Positions 43,398 through 53,170 of a stretch of 64,000 bases of DNA are shown here, piece by piece (the first letter of the stretch is position 1; the number at the start of each line of letters is the position of its first letter). A model generated the notes under the pieces. It made no database searches. It was not told the origin of the DNA and saw only the letters and a program-made list of their open reading frames with translations. This DNA comes from Pseudomonas rhizosphaerae (GTDB taxonomy: Bacteria; Pseudomonadota; Gammaproteobacteria; Pseudomonadales; Pseudomonadaceae), in contig NZ_CP009533.1 of NCBI RefSeq assembly GCF_000761155.1, positions 1,116,001 to 1,180,000 of the forward strand, read 5' to 3'. A program made the position numbers and the translations under genes.

Positions 43398-45413
43398 ATG
43401 TCCGAGTTTCAACTGGTTACCCGATTCGAGCCGGCCGGCGACCAGCCGGAAGCCATTCGCCTGATGGTGGAGGGTATCGAGGCGGGCCTGGCGCACCAGA
43501 CCTTGCTGGGGGTAACCGGGTCGGGCAAGACGTTCAGCATCGCCAACGTGATTGCCCAGGTCCAGCGTCCCACACTGGTGCTGGCGCCGAACAAGACCTT
43601 GGCGGCTCAGCTGTATGGCGAGTTCAAGGCGTTCTTCCCGAACAACGCGGTCGAATATTTCGTCTCCTACTACGACTACTACCAGCCCGAAGCGTACGTG
43701 CCGTCGTCGGACACCTTCATCGAGAAGGATTCCTCGATCAACGACCACATCGAGCAGATGCGCTTGTCCGCGACCAAGGCGTTGCTCGAGCGCAAGGACG
43801 CCATCATCGTCACCACCGTGTCGTGCATCTACGGTCTGGGCAGCCCTGAAACCTATCTGAAAATGGTCCTGCACGTGGATCGCGGCGACAAGCTCGACCA
43901 GCGCGCGCTGCTGCGCCGGCTCGCCGACCTGCAATACACCCGCAACGAGATGGACTTTGCCCGCGCCACATTCCGCGTACGCGGCGACGTCATCGATATA
44001 TTTCCTGCCGAATCCGATCTGGAAGCCATCCGTATCGAATTGTTCGACGACGAGGTCGAGAACATTGCTGCCTTCGATCCACTGACCGGTGAAGTCACGC
44101 GCAAGCTTCCGCGCTTTACCTTCTACCCCAAGAGTCACTACGTGACCCCGCGCGAGACGTTGCTGGGCGCGGTAGAAGGTATCAAGGAAGAACTCAAGGA
44201 TCGTCTGGATTACTTCCGCGACAAGAACAAGCTGGTCGAAGCCCAGCGGCTGGAGCAACGTACGCGCTTCGATCTGGAGATGATCCTGGAGCTGGGCTAT
44301 TGCAACGGCATCGAAAACTATTCGCGCTACCTGTCCGGGCGTCCGTCCGGCGCGGCACCACCCACGCTCTATGACTACCTGCCGGCCGACGCCTTGCTGG
44401 TGATCGACGAGTCCCACGTCAGCGTTCCCCAAGTGGGCGCGATGTACAAGGGCGACCGCTCGCGCAAGGAGACCCTGGTCGAGTACGGCTTCCGCCTGCC
44501 CTCGGCGCTGGACAACCGACCCATGCGTTTCGACGAATGGGAAGGGGTGAGCCCGCAGACCATTTTCGTCTCGGCCACGCCCGGCAATTACGAGGCTGAA
44601 CACGCCGGGCGCATCATCGAGCAGGTGGTACGGCCCACCGGCCTGGTCGATCCTCAGGTGGAAGTGCGGCCCGCGTTGACCCAGGTGGACGATCTGTTGT
44701 CGGAGATCCGCAAGCGCGTCGCCACCGACGATCGCATCCTGGTCACCGTGCTGACCAAGCGCATGGCCGAGGACCTGACCGACTACTTGGCCGACCACGA
44801 TGTACGCGTGCGTTACCTGCACTCGGACATCGATACCGTCGAGCGTGTCGAGATCATTCGCGACCTGCGCCTCGGCGCGTTCGATGTGATCGTAGGGATC
44901 AACTTGCTGCGCGAAGGCCTGGACATGCCCGAGGTGTCGCTGGTGGCCATTCTGGATGCCGACAAGGAAGGTTTCCTGCGCTCCGATCGCTCATTGATCC
45001 AGACCATCGGCCGCGCCGCGCGAAACCTCAATGGCCGCGCCATCCTTTACGCCGATCGCATGACCGGCTCGATGGAGCGCGCCATCGGCGAGACCGAGCG
45101 TCGTCGCGAAAAGCAGATCGCCTTCAACGAAGCCCACGGCATCGTGCCCAAGGGCGTGGTCAAGGACGTCGCCGATATCATGGAAGGCGCCACCGTGCCC
45201 GGCTCGCGCAGCAAGAAGCGCAAGGGCATGGCCAAAGCCGCCGAGGAAAATGCGCGCTACGAGAACGAGCTGCGCTCGCCGAGTGAGATCACCAAGCGCA
45301 TCAAGCAGTTGGAAGAGAAAATGTACCAGTTGGCCCGCGACCTGGAATTCGAAGCCGCCGCGCAGATGCGCGACGAAATCGGCAAGCTGCGCGAACGCCT
45401 GCTCAAGGTCTGA
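43398..45413 (+). CDS. uvrB: Excinuclease ABC subunit B (UvrB)
   Basis: DNA-damage verification helicase of nucleotide excision repair, 671 residues. Walker A GVTGSGKT lies at 38-45, the beta-hairpin [12 protein letters not shown] at about 91-102 and a DESH box VIDESHVS. Helicase motifs [38 protein letters not shown] and QTIGRAARN are present, and the C-terminal UVR domain ([20 protein letters not shown]) interacts with UvrC. Preceded by a LexA box, so SOS-inducible. A REPIN follows the stop. Confidence 0.97.
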   Translation: MSEFQLVTRFEPAGDQPEAIRLMVEGIEAGLAHQTLLGVTGSGKTFSIANVIAQVQRPTLVLAPNKTLAAQLYGEFKAFFPNNAVEYFVSYYDYYQPEAYVPSSDTFIEKDSSINDHIEQMRLSATKALLERKDAIIVTTVSCIYGLGSPETYLKMVLHVDRGDKLDQRALLRRLADLQYTRNEMDFARATFRVRGDVIDIFPAESDLEAIRIELFDDEVENIAAFDPLTGEVTRKLPRFTFYPKSHYVTPRETLLGAVEGIKEELKDRLDYFRDKNKLVEAQRLEQRTRFDLEMILELGYCNGIENYSRYLSGRPSGAAPPTLYDYLPADALLVIDESHVSVPQVGAMYKGDRSRKETLVEYGFRLPSALDNRPMRFDEWEGVSPQTIFVSATPGNYEAEHAGRIIEQVVRPTGLVDPQVEVRPALTQVDDLLSEIRKRVATDDRILVTVLTKRMAEDLTDYLADHDVRVRYLHSDIDTVERVEIIRDLRLGAFDVIVGINLLREGLDMPEVSLVAILDADKEGFLRSDRSLIQTIGRAARNLNGRAILYADRMTGSMERAIGETERRREKQIAFNEAHGIVPKGVVKDVADIMEGATVPGSRSKKRKGMAKAAEENARYENELRSPSEITKRIKQLEEKMYQLARDLEFEAAAQMRDEIGKLRERLLKV

Positions 45414-45429
45414 CCCCGAGCCGCTCCCC

Positions 45430-45501
45430 TTCGCGGCCGATGACCGCTCCCACAAGGCATCTGCAAGCATACGACCTGTGGGAGCGGTCACCGGCCGCGA
45501 A
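45430..45501. repeat. REPIN: inverted pair of type-A REP palindromes
   Basis: TTCGCGGCCGATGACCGCTC and its inverted partner GAGCGGTCACCGGCCGCGAA are separated by about 25 bp. It has the same REP type as the array at 5733 and sits between uvrB and gltX. Confidence 0.88.
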
Positions 45502-45615
45502 GGCCGCACCACCGTTCCCAAGTCGAGCACCAATACCCTCGCCACACGATTCTGGAGCCTGCCCCCCAAGCCCTGCTAACATCGGCGTTTCGATTCAACC
45601 TGCTCGAGACCCTCA

Positions 45616-47094
45616 ATGACCGTTCGTACGCGTATCGCCCCATCGCCCACCGGCGACCCCCATGTCGGCACGGCCTACATCGCCCTGTTCAACTATTGCT
45701 TTGCCAAACAGCATGGCGGCGAATTCATCCTGCGCATCGAAGACACCGACCAACTGCGCTCGACCCGCGAATCCGAACAGCAGATCTTCGACGCCCTGCG
45801 CTGGCTCGGCATCGAATGGAGCGAAGGCCCCGACGTAGGCGGCCCACATGGTCCGTACCGGCAGAGCGAGCGGGGCGACATCTACAAGCAATACGCCCAG
45901 CAACTGGTCGACATGGGCCACGCGTTCCCGTGCTTCTGCACCGCCGAAGAACTCGACCAGATGCGCGCCGAACAGACCGCCCGTGGCGAGACCCCTCGCT
46001 ACGATGGCCGCGCGTTGTTGCTGTCGGCCGAGGAAGTCCAGCGCCGCCTGGCCGCTGGCGAACCCCACGTCATCCGCATGAAGGTCCCCACCGAAGGCGT
46101 CTGCGTGGTTCCCGACATGCTGCGCGGCGACGTTGAAATCCCGTGGGACCGCATGGACATGCAGGTCCTGATGAAAACCGACGGCCTGCCCACCTATTTC
46201 CTGGCCAACGTGGTCGACGACCACCTGATGGGCATTACCCACGTGCTGCGCGGCGAAGAATGGCTGCCGTCGGCGCCCAAGCTGATGAAGCTTTACGAAT
46301 ACTTCGGCTGGGAGCAACCGGCGCTGTGCTATATGCCGCTGCTGCGCAATCCGGACAAGAGCAAGCTGTCCAAACGCAAGAACCCGACCTCGGTGACCTT
46401 CTACGAGCGCATGGGCTTCATGCCCGAGGCCATGCTCAACTATCTGGGCCGCATGGGCTGGTCAATGCCCGACGAGCGCGAGAAGTTCTCCCTCGCCGAA
46501 ATGGTCGAGCACTTCGATCTCTCCCGGGTTTCCTTGGGCGGTCCGATCTTCGATATCGAGAAGCTCTCGTGGCTCAACGGCCAGTGGTTGCGCGAGCTCC
46601 CGGTACAGGAGTTCGCCGCACGGGTGCAGCAGTGGGCCTTCAATCCCGACTACATGATGAAGATCGCGCCGCACGTGCAGGGCAGGGTAGAGACCTTCAG
46701 CCAGATCGTTCCGCTGGGTGGCTTCTTCTTCGCCGGTGGGCTGCAGCTGGATGCGCGGCTGTTCGAGAGCAAAAAGCTTTCTGCCGACCAGGTGCGGCAG
46801 TTGATGCAGTTGATCCTCTGGAAGCTGGAAAGCCTGCGCCAGTGGGACAAGGAGCGCATCACCGCGACCATCCAGGCCGTGGTCGAGTCGCTCGGATTGA
46901 AGCTGCGCGACGCCATGCCCCTGATGTTCGCCGCGATCACCGGGCAAGCCAGTTCGGTGTCGGTCTTGGACGCCATGGAAATCCTCGGCCCCGACCTGAC
47001 CCGCTTCCGTCTGCGCCAGGCCCTGGACCTGCTCGGCGGTGTTTCCAAGAAAGAAAACAAGGAATGGGAAAAGCTCCTGGCCGCCATCGCCTGA
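45616..47094 (+). CDS. gltX: Glutamyl-tRNA synthetase
   Basis: Class I aminoacyl-tRNA synthetase charging tRNA-Glu, 492 residues. The HIGH-type motif is [11 protein letters not shown] (His16), and RIEDTD binds glutamate. The KMSKS-type loop is KLSKRK, and the helical anticodon-binding domain occupies the C-terminal third. Its substrate tRNA-Glu is encoded by two genes starting about 380 bp downstream. Confidence 0.97.
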   Translation: MTVRTRIAPSPTGDPHVGTAYIALFNYCFAKQHGGEFILRIEDTDQLRSTRESEQQIFDALRWLGIEWSEGPDVGGPHGPYRQSERGDIYKQYAQQLVDMGHAFPCFCTAEELDQMRAEQTARGETPRYDGRALLLSAEEVQRRLAAGEPHVIRMKVPTEGVCVVPDMLRGDVEIPWDRMDMQVLMKTDGLPTYFLANVVDDHLMGITHVLRGEEWLPSAPKLMKLYEYFGWEQPALCYMPLLRNPDKSKLSKRKNPTSVTFYERMGFMPEAMLNYLGRMGWSMPDEREKFSLAEMVEHFDLSRVSLGGPIFDIEKLSWLNGQWLRELPVQEFAARVQQWAFNPDYMMKIAPHVQGRVETFSQIVPLGGFFFAGGLQLDARLFESKKLSADQVRQLMQLILWKLESLRQWDKERITATIQAVVESLGLKLRDAMPLMFAAITGQASSVSVLDAMEILGPDLTRFRLRQALDLLGGVSKKENKEWEKLLAAIA

Positions 47095-47099
47095 CCCCC

Positions 47100-47188
47100 G
47101 ACGCGGCTCGCGCCGCTGCTACAAAAGATCGCGGGCCAGGGTGCATCCGATGCACCACGATCCCCGTAGCAGCGGCGCAAGCCGCGTC
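47100..47188. repeat. Inverted pair of type-C REP-like palindromes
   Basis: GACGCGGCTCGCGCCGCTGC and GCAGCGGCGCAAGCCGCGTC are inverted across about 45 bp. Each arm is itself a hairpin (GCGGC...GCCGC). It is a third REP family, distinct from types A and B, placed just after gltX. Confidence 0.82.
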
Positions 47189-47267
47189 GCTCTTCGACGA
47201 AACCCAGCAAAACCGGTAAGTCCCTGTAATCGCGATAAAAAACTTCCAAATAATTCTGAAAATAAGT

Positions 47268-47296
47268 TTGACACCCTGGCGAGGTCGTCTTAATAT
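47268..47296 (+). promoter_or_regulatory. sigma70 promoter of the Ala/Glu tRNA cluster
   Basis: A consensus TTGACA (47268-47273) and TAATAT (47291-47296) have a 17-bp spacer, followed by a GC-rich discriminator gcgccccg. It lies about 30 bp before the first tRNA-Ala. Confidence 0.88.
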
Positions 47297-47326
47297 GCGC
47301 CCCGTCCACACAGCAACACACTGTTT

Positions 47327-47402
<76 letters not shown>

Positions 47403-47471
47403 AATTCCAGGCTTGATGTCGCAGGTTGACAATGAGCCGATCAGTTCCAGACTGATCTTGGTAGAAGGTAT

Positions 47472-47547
47472 GTCCCCTTCGTCTAGTGGCCTAGGACACC
47501 GCCCTTTCACGGCGGTAACAGGGGTTCGAGTCCCCTAGGGGACGCCA
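47472..47547 (+). tRNA. tRNA-Glu (TTC), copy 3
   Basis: Identical to the tRNA-Glu genes at 2483 and 2740, with encoded CCA. Confidence 0.97.
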
Positions 47548-47600
47548 GTTGTAAAGAAATATCGAGTGAAGTCGGTATTCCGCCGCAGGGCGATAAATTC

Positions 47601-47676
<76 letters not shown>

Positions 47677-47719
47677 ATTTGCCAGAGTTCGCGTTAGCGA
47701 GCTCGACTGAAGGTTTTGC

Positions 47720-47795
47720 GTCCCCTTCGTCTAGTGGCCTAGGACACCGCCCTTTCACGGCGGTAACAGGGGTTCGAGTCCCCTAGGGGACGCCA
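47720..47795 (+). tRNA. tRNA-Glu (TTC), copy 4
   Basis: Identical to the other tRNA-Glu genes; last in this cluster and followed by a terminator. Confidence 0.97.
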
Positions 47796-47820
47796 CGATT
47801 ACCCGCTCTGCGGGACTTAT

Positions 47821-47854
47821 AAGGCTCATTCGATTATTGAATGAGCCTTTTGTT
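47821..47854 (+). terminator. Rho-independent terminator of the Ala/Glu tRNA cluster
   Basis: AAGGCTCATTC and GAATGAGCCTT pair perfectly around GATTATT and are followed by TTGTTTTT. Confidence 0.9.
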
Positions 47855-47902
47855 TTTCTGCCCTCGCCATATCCGCCTGTTCCTAATTCTCCAGGAGCGC
47901 CC

Positions 47903-48340
47903 ATGAACTGGGATCGGCCCACCCCCTTCGTCATCGCCCTCAAAGTCCAGCCCGACGACATCGACGGCCTCGGACACGCCAACAACGCCGTCTACGTGAC
48001 CTGGCTCGAGCGTTGTGCCTGGCAGCATTCACAACACCTGGGCCTGGATCTTGCGACCTATCGGCAGCTAGACCGCGCCATGGCTGTGGTCCGTCATGAA
48101 ATCGACTACCTGGCCAGCGCCCGTGAAGGTGATGAACTGGAGTTGGGGACCTGGATTCTCGATTGGGACCGACGCCTGAAAATGACTCGCCAATTCCAGC
48201 TGTTGCGGCCACGTGACGGCGCAGTACTGTTGCGGGCCAGCACCACGTTCGTGTGCATCGAGCTGTCCAGCGGCAAGCCCAAGCGCATGCCGGCGCAGTT
48301 CCTCGAAGGGTATGGTGCAGCGATAGCCATCGAGCCCTAG
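47903..48340 (+). CDS. Hotdog-fold acyl-CoA thioesterase (YbgC/4HBT family)
   Basis: A 145-residue hotdog-fold thioesterase from the ATG at 47903 (CCAGGAGC site). The active-site segment is [22 protein letters not shown], a variant of the DxxGHxNNxxY pattern of 4-hydroxybenzoyl-CoA/YbgC thioesterases. A later [30 protein letters not shown] forms the hotdog strands. The exact acyl-CoA substrate is not deducible. It stands between the tRNA cluster and dusC. Confidence 0.85.
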   Translation: MNWDRPTPFVIALKVQPDDIDGLGHANNAVYVTWLERCAWQHSQHLGLDLATYRQLDRAMAVVRHEIDYLASAREGDELELGTWILDWDRRLKMTRQFQLLRPRDGAVLLRASTTFVCIELSSGKPKRMPAQFLEGYGAAIAIEP

Positions 48341-48411
48341 CGTTACCATTGCTACATGGCCTTTCTGCTAGAATCCGCAGCCTTTCAAGCACGCTGTTCG
48401 AGAACCCCCTC

Positions 48412-49356
48412 ATGCAATTAGCCTTGGCGCCCATGGAAGGCTTGGTCGACGATATCCTGCGCGACGTCCTGACCCAGGTCGGTGGCATCGACTGGTGCGT
48501 CACCGAGTTCATCCGCGTCAACGAACGCGTGCTTACCGCCGCCTACTACCACAAGTTCGGGCCTGAGCTGCTTGTCGGTGCCAAGACGCGCGCAGGCGTG
48601 CCGCTGCGCGTGCAGCTGCTCGGCTCGGACCCGGTGGCGCTGGCCGACAACGCCGCTTTCGCCTGCACCCTGGGAGCGCCGGTGATCGATCTGAATTTCG
48701 GCTGTCCGGCCAAGACGGTGAACAAGTCCCGAGGCGGCGCCGTACTGCTCAAGGAGCCGGAGTTGCTCCACCGCATCCTGCGCGAAGTGCGCGCCACGGT
48801 CCCCGCGCACATTCCGGTGACGGCGAAGATGCGGCTGGGTTTCGATACGCCCGACAGCGCCATCGAATGCGCCACGGCGCTGGCCGAAGGTGGGGCCGAG
48901 GTCCTTGTGGTGCATGCGCGGACCAAGGTCGACGGTTACAAGCCCCCGGCACACTGGGAATGGGTCGCCAAGGTACAGGACGTGGTGAAGGTGCCGGTCT
49001 ACGCCAACGGTGACATCTGGACCGTCGCCGACTGGAGGCGCTGCCGTGAAGTCAGCGGTGCCAAGGACTTCATGCTCGGTCGTGGGCTGGTGTCCAAGCC
49101 CGATCTGGCGCGGCAGATCGCCGCTGCGGAGCAGGGCATCGAGCTGCCTGACATGACCTGGGCCCAACTGCTGCCATTGATCCGCGAGTTCTGGCGCCAG
49201 GCCCGTGCGCAACTCACGCCACGTCAGGCGCCGGGCCGGCTCAAGCAGTGGCTGGCCATGCTGACCCGCACCTACCCCGAAGCGACCGAGCTGTTCACCC
49301 TGGTGCGCCGCGAACAGGATTGTGAGGCCGTCGAACGCCTGCTGCAGCCGGGCTAG
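48412..49356 (+). CDS. dusC: tRNA-dihydrouridine(16) synthase DusC
   Basis: FMN enzyme reducing U16 of tRNA, 314 residues from the ATG at 48412. Order: TIM-barrel start [42 protein letters not shown] with the catalytic Cys, [30 protein letters not shown]-like strand, [13 protein letters not shown] and the C-terminal helical domain ([20 protein letters not shown]) typical of DusC. The family length (about 315) is matched. Confidence 0.93.
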   Translation: MQLALAPMEGLVDDILRDVLTQVGGIDWCVTEFIRVNERVLTAAYYHKFGPELLVGAKTRAGVPLRVQLLGSDPVALADNAAFACTLGAPVIDLNFGCPAKTVNKSRGGAVLLKEPELLHRILREVRATVPAHIPVTAKMRLGFDTPDSAIECATALAEGGAEVLVVHARTKVDGYKPPAHWEWVAKVQDVVKVPVYANGDIWTVADWRRCREVSGAKDFMLGRGLVSKPDLARQIAAAEQGIELPDMTWAQLLPLIREFWRQARAQLTPRQAPGRLKQWLAMLTRTYPEATELFTLVRREQDCEAVERLLQPG

Positions 49357-49415
49357 CGAGTCAGCAGGTAACGAAGAAAATCTTCGCACTGCGAAAGAAA
49401 ATTTTCCTGGAAGCT

Positions 49416-49443
49416 CTTGAAAGCGTTTGGCTGGTCCCTATCT
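49416..49443 (+). promoter_or_regulatory. sigma32 heat-shock promoter of hsp20
   Basis: CTTGAAA (49416-49422), a 13-bp spacer and CCCTATCT (49436-49443) match the sigma32 consensus CTTGAAA-N13-15-CCCCATNT at nearly every position. Confidence 0.82.
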
Positions 49444-49485
49444 ATGGATTACGCGATGCCGAATTCGGGTCGCGGAGACAATCAC

Positions 49486-49501
49486 TCGCTGAGATTCAGG
49501 A
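49486..49501 (+). promoter_or_regulatory. ROSE-like RNA thermometer hairpin over the hsp20 ribosome binding site
   Basis: TCGCT (49486-49490) can pair with AGGA (49498-49501), the Shine-Dalgarno core, with one bulged G. This is the U(U/C)GCU:AGGA arrangement that defines ROSE elements. It lies 8 bases before the hsp20 ATG in a roughly 60-nt leader. Confidence 0.65.
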
Positions 49502-49508
49502 GAAACAC

Positions 49509-49955
49509 ATGGCTACTGCATTTTCCCTTGCTCCACTGTTCCGCCACTCCGTGGGCTTCGATCGCTTCAACGATCTGTTCGAGTCTGCCGCACGCAACGA
49601 GTCGGCCAGCAGCTACCCACCCTACAACGTCGAAAAGCACGCCGATGATCAGTACCGGATCGTCATCGCTGCTGCAGGCTTCCAGGAAGAAGACCTGGAG
49701 CTGCAAGTCGAGAAGGGCGTTCTGACCGTCAGCGGCGGCAAGCGCGACGCCGAGACCACCGGCGTGACCTACCTGCACCAAGGCATCGCCCAGCGCGCGT
49801 TCAAGCTGTCGTTCCGCCTCGCCGACCATATCGAGGTCAAGGCTGCGGCGTTGAACAACGGTTTGCTCAACATCGACCTGCTGCGTGTCGTGCCCGAAGA
49901 GGCCAAGGCCAAGCGCATCCCGATCAACGCATCCGCGCAGACCCGTCTGCAATAA
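49509..49955 (+). CDS. ibpA: Small heat-shock protein IbpA/Hsp20
   Basis: Holdase chaperone, 148 residues. N-terminal FSLAPLFRHSVGFDRFNDLFE (IbpA-type), central alpha-crystallin domain (about 40-130) with YRIVIAAAGFQEEDLELQVEKGVLTVSG and the C-terminal strand NNGLLNIDLLRVVPEE, then the IPI-like tail KRIPIN. Expression is controlled by a sigma32 promoter and a ROSE-type leader; a terminator follows. Confidence 0.94.
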   Translation: MATAFSLAPLFRHSVGFDRFNDLFESAARNESASSYPPYNVEKHADDQYRIVIAAAGFQEEDLELQVEKGVLTVSGGKRDAETTGVTYLHQGIAQRAFKLSFRLADHIEVKAAALNNGLLNIDLLRVVPEEAKAKRIPINASAQTRLQ

Positions 49956-49973
49956 CGCTTGAAGCTGTAGAAG

Positions 49974-50003
49974 AAAGGGCGCTTGGTGGAGCGCCCTTTT
50001 TTA
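49974..50003 (+). terminator. Rho-independent terminator after hsp20
   Basis: AAAGGGCGCT and AGCGCCCTTT pair around TGGTGG, followed by TTT. It probably also ends the convergent ABC ATPase transcript. Confidence 0.88.
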
Positions 50004-50026
50004 TTGCCTGGGATTTGCCGGTTGCT

Positions 50027-51112
50027 TCAGGCGTGTCGCTGCGGCTCGTTGAGCACCGGTACGCTGCCTGCTGCGGGAAACAGCACCAGATGATCGGCAG
50101 CGACCTGAATGCCCACTTCCGCGCCCGGCGGGTAATCCAGGTGGCTGGGGAACACGGCTTCCAGCTGGCTGCCGGTAGGCAGCTGCAAACGGTACAGGGT
50201 CGCCGCACCCTGGAAACTCTTGCCGACAATGCGGGCCCTGAGCGCGCTGTCCGGGGCATGAACGATGTCGTCGGGCCGCAAAAGCAGGTCGACCGCGCTG
50301 CCGGTAGGCCAGGTGTAGGCACGGTTGCCGCGCAAGGCGCCCAGCTCCGTGGTCACGGTGTCCGGATCAAGCAGTTGGCCGCGAATGAAATAACCCTGGC
50401 CGATGAAGCTGGCCACGAACGGCGTGGCCGGTTCGTGATACAGGTTGTACGGCGTATCCCACTGCTCCAGCCGACCTTCCTTGAACACACCGACATGGTC
50501 ACTCACGGCGAAGGCTTCTTCCTGGTCGTGGGTTACCAGAATGGCACTGGTGCCGCGGCACTTGAGGATGTCGCGCACCTCATGGCTCAGGCGACGGCGC
50601 AGTTCGACGTCGAGGTTGGAGAACGGCTCGTCCAGCAGCAACAACTGCGGCTCCGGCGCCAGTGCCCGGGCCAACGCGACACGCTGCTGCTGGCCGCCCG
50701 AAAGCTCATGGGGATAGCGCGCGTCCAGGCCACCGAGGTTGACCAGTTCGAGCATGTCGCCGATCACCTGTGCCTGCCGGGGGTGCTTGCGGATGCCGAA
50801 GGCGATGTTCTGGGCCACGGTCAAGTGGGGGAACAGTGCATAGTCCTGGAAGACCATGCCGATTCGGCGCTTTTCCGGAGCCAGGGTATGGCCGGGCCGG
50901 GAAATGACCTCGCCATCGAGCCTGATCTCACCTTCATGGACCGGCTCGAAGCCGGCGATGGCGCGCAGGGTCGTGGTCTTGCCGCACCCGGAGGAGCCGA
51001 GCAAGCAGCCGATGTCGCCCGCGTTCAGGTGCAGGTTGAGGTTCTGCACCACACGTTGGGCGCCGTAGCCACAGGCCAGATTGCGCAGTTCGAGCAGCAA
51101 TGCGGCACTCAT
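50027..51112 (-). CDS. Orphan ABC ATPase, PotA/FbpC type with TOBE domain
   Basis: ATPase of the polyamine/iron importer class, 361 residues. Walker [11 protein letters not shown]-loop [17 protein letters not shown], signature [15 protein letters not shown], Walker [13 protein letters not shown], switch LVTHDQEEA, then a C-terminal TOBE-like regulatory domain (about 240-361) with [10 protein letters not shown]. No permease or receptor gene is nearby. Its ATG overlaps the argF stop by four bases on the same strand. An ABC ATPase in this spot is recalled in P. aeruginosa (PA3538). Its partner permease is unknown. Confidence 0.88.
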   Translation of the reverse strand: MSAALLLELRNLACGYGAQRVVQNLNLHLNAGDIGCLLGSSGCGKTTTLRAIAGFEPVHEGEIRLDGEVISRPGHTLAPEKRRIGMVFQDYALFPHLTVAQNIAFGIRKHPRQAQVIGDMLELVNLGGLDARYPHELSGGQQQRVALARALAPEPQLLLLDEPFSNLDVELRRRLSHEVRDILKCRGTSAILVTHDQEEAFAVSDHVGVFKEGRLEQWDTPYNLYHEPATPFVASFIGQGYFIRGQLLDPDTVTTELGALRGNRAYTWPTGSAVDLLLRPDDIVHAPDSALRARIVGKSFQGAATLYRLQLPTGSQLEAVFPSHLDYPPGAEVGIQVAADHLVLFPAAGSVPVLNEPQRHA

Positions 51113-52032
51113 TCAGGGCGATAGCCGGGAGCGACGAGAAATTCCAGCAAGGCTTTCTGCGCATGCAGGCGATTCTCGGCCTGGTCCCAGGCCACGGCGC
51201 GTGGGTCGTCGAGCACGTCATGGCTGATCTCCTCGCCACGGTGCGCAGGCAGGCAATGCATGAACAGCGCATCGTCCGCCGCCAGATCCAGCAGCTCACG
51301 GGTCACCTGGTAGGGCTTGAACAGTTTCAAGCGGCGCGCGGTTTCCTCTTCCTGCCCCATGGAGGTCCAGACATCGGTGCTGACCAGATGGGCACCACGC
51401 ACGGCTTCGCGCGGATCGCGGACCACACTGACGCGCTCAGGCGCCATGGCCACGAAGCGTGGGTCGGGCTCGAAACCTTCAGGGCAGGCGATGCGTAGTT
51501 GGAAGTCGAATTGAATCGCCGCTTCTATATAGCTGTGGCACATATTGTTGCCGTCACCGATCCAGGCCACTGTTTTGCCCTGGATGGCGCCGCGGTGTTC
51601 GAGAAAGGTCTGCATGTCGGCCAGCAGTTGGCACGGGTGCAGGTCGTCGGACAGCCCGTTGATCACCGGTACCCGCGAATTGGCGGCGAACTCGGTCAGT
51701 GTCTGGTGAGCGAAGGTGCGGATCATCACCGCATCGAGCATGCGCGACATGACGATGGCACAGTCGCCGATGGACTCGCCACGGCCCAGTTGCGTGTCGC
51801 GTGGGGACAGAAAGATCGCCTGGCCGCCCAGCTGGATCATGCCGGCTTCGAAGGACAGGCGCGTACGAGTCGAGGACTTCTCGAAGATCATGCCCAGGAC
51901 GCGGTTCTTCAACGGTTCGAACAGGACGCTGCGCTGACGCAGGTCCTTGAGCTCGACACCGCGACGAATGATGCTGATTAGCTCTTCGGGCGTGCAATCC
52001 ATAAGGGAGAGAAAGTGCCTTGCGCTCATCAT
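51109..52032 (-). CDS. argF: Ornithine carbamoyltransferase, anabolic
   Basis: Makes citrulline from ornithine and carbamoyl phosphate for arginine synthesis, 307 residues; two tandem ATG codons (52032, 52029) are possible starts. The carbamoyl-phosphate loop FEKSSTRTR (Ser53-Arg58), the HPCQ motif at about 132-135, [15 protein letters not shown] and the late HCLPAHRG with its ornithine-site Cys are all present. argG of the same pathway lies 5 kb downstream. Confidence 0.95.
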   Translation of the reverse strand: MMSARHFLSLMDCTPEELISIIRRGVELKDLRQRSVLFEPLKNRVLGMIFEKSSTRTRLSFEAGMIQLGGQAIFLSPRDTQLGRGESIGDCAIVMSRMLDAVMIRTFAHQTLTEFAANSRVPVINGLSDDLHPCQLLADMQTFLEHRGAIQGKTVAWIGDGNNMCHSYIEAAIQFDFQLRIACPEGFEPDPRFVAMAPERVSVVRDPREAVRGAHLVSTDVWTSMGQEEETARRLKLFKPYQVTRELLDLAADDALFMHCLPAHRGEEISHDVLDDPRAVAWDQAENRLHAQKALLEFLVAPGYRPE

Positions 52033-52308
52033 TGACTACCTTTTGAAACGGACCGCAGGTACTCGAAAACAGGTTTTTCGGAAAAACGAGTGAGACCTGC
52101 GGCGAAAGCCGCACGGGGCGACGAAATAAGGGAAGGCGCCATCCTATAAGGAACTGTCGCCTTTTACCAATAGCCGCTGAAGTTTTAACCCGTGTGCACA
52201 AGTTTCCACGGGTTTCGATCTCCGGATGTTTCGCCCGACCATCTGACGTTCCCTAAACATCGGACGTGGGTTATAAATGCGTATTGGGAAACACACGGAG
52301 TTTGCGGA

Positions 52309-52602
52309 ATGGAATCGAAAGAACAACAACTGCTGGAGCTGCTCGGCCTGACCGCCCGCACCCTGACCCACCTGACGGCGTCCATGACCTCGATGTCGTT
52401 CGAGCTGCTGCGCAGTTCCGATGAGGTCACGCGCTCGGCGGGCAAGCACATGATCGATCGCATGGCGACCATCAGCACCGGCCTGGACGACCACTGGCGG
52501 CTCATCGGCGAGCTGACCGGTGTGCATATGGCCCAGGAAGAAGTCGAAACGGTTCTGGAAATCCAGTTGCAGGCACTGCCACCGTCCCTGCCGATGAACT
52601 GA
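52309..52602 (+). CDS. Small conserved helical protein of unknown function
   Basis: 97 residues from the ATG at 52309 (GGAG site). The sequence is helix-rich and amphipathic: LLELLGLTARTLTHLTASMTSMSFELLRSS followed by HMIDRMATISTGLDDHW and LEIQLQALPP. There is no signal peptide, metal motif or transmembrane segment. I do not recognise it; a small helical-bundle dimer is possible. It stands divergently from argF. Confidence 0.65.
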   Translation: MESKEQQLLELLGLTARTLTHLTASMTSMSFELLRSSDEVTRSAGKHMIDRMATISTGLDDHWRLIGELTGVHMAQEEVETVLEIQLQALPPSLPMN

Positions 52603-52724
52603 GTCGGTCGACCTTATCACAACGCCGCGGGCTGCAAGAGCCCGAGCGTTGCGCTCGGCTTTCCGTTACAATAGCTCACCGTGCCGACCACTGAGTCGGA
52701 TATACAAGCCGAGCGAGGTGCTCC

Positions 52725-53066
52725 ATGGATATTATCGAAACGATCAAAGAGCAGATTGCCAACAACACGATCCTGCTTTACATGAAAGGCTCGCCGAATG
52801 CGCCTCAGTGCGGCTTTTCGGCCAAGGCTTCGCAGGCGATCATGGCCTGCGGCGAGAAGTTCGCCTACGTCGACATCCTGCAAAATCCGGAAATCCGCGC
52901 CAACCTGCCCAAGTACGCCAACTGGCCGACCTTCCCTCAGTTGTGGGTCGCCGGTGAGCTGGTAGGCGGTAGCGACATCGTGGCCGAAATGGCCGCCAAC
53001 GGTGAGTTGCAGACATTGGTCAAGGACGCCTCGGCCAAGGCTGCACAGCCCAAAGCCGACGCCTGA
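52725..53066 (+). CDS. grxD: Monothiol glutaredoxin, Grx4/GrxD family
   Basis: Iron-sulfur carrier glutaredoxin, 113 residues, with the CGFS active site at Cys29, preceded by LLYMKGSPNAPQ. NWPTFPQLWVAGELVGGSDIVAEM supplies the glutathione-binding loops. It neighbours bacterioferritin and its ferredoxin, forming an iron-handling group. The gene follows a gaggtgctcc leader. Confidence 0.95.
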   Translation: MDIIETIKEQIANNTILLYMKGSPNAPQCGFSAKASQAIMACGEKFAYVDILQNPEIRANLPKYANWPTFPQLWVAGELVGGSDIVAEMAANGELQTLVKDASAKAAQPKADA

Positions 53067-53105
53067 CCCCGTGCTTGGCTGGCCTTGCGGCCGGCCAGGA
53101 ACGTG

Positions 53106-53142
53106 AAAAGCCCCGCCTGTTCACACAGCGCGGGGCTTTTTC
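53106..53142. terminator. Bidirectional terminator between grxD and bfr
   Basis: AAAAGCCCCGC and GCGGGGCTTTTT form an 11-bp stem around an approximately 13-nt loop, with T or A tracts on both sides. It serves the convergent grxD and bfr genes. Confidence 0.88.
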
Positions 53143-53170
53143 ATGGGTTCGCAGCAGCGGTGGGTGGAAC

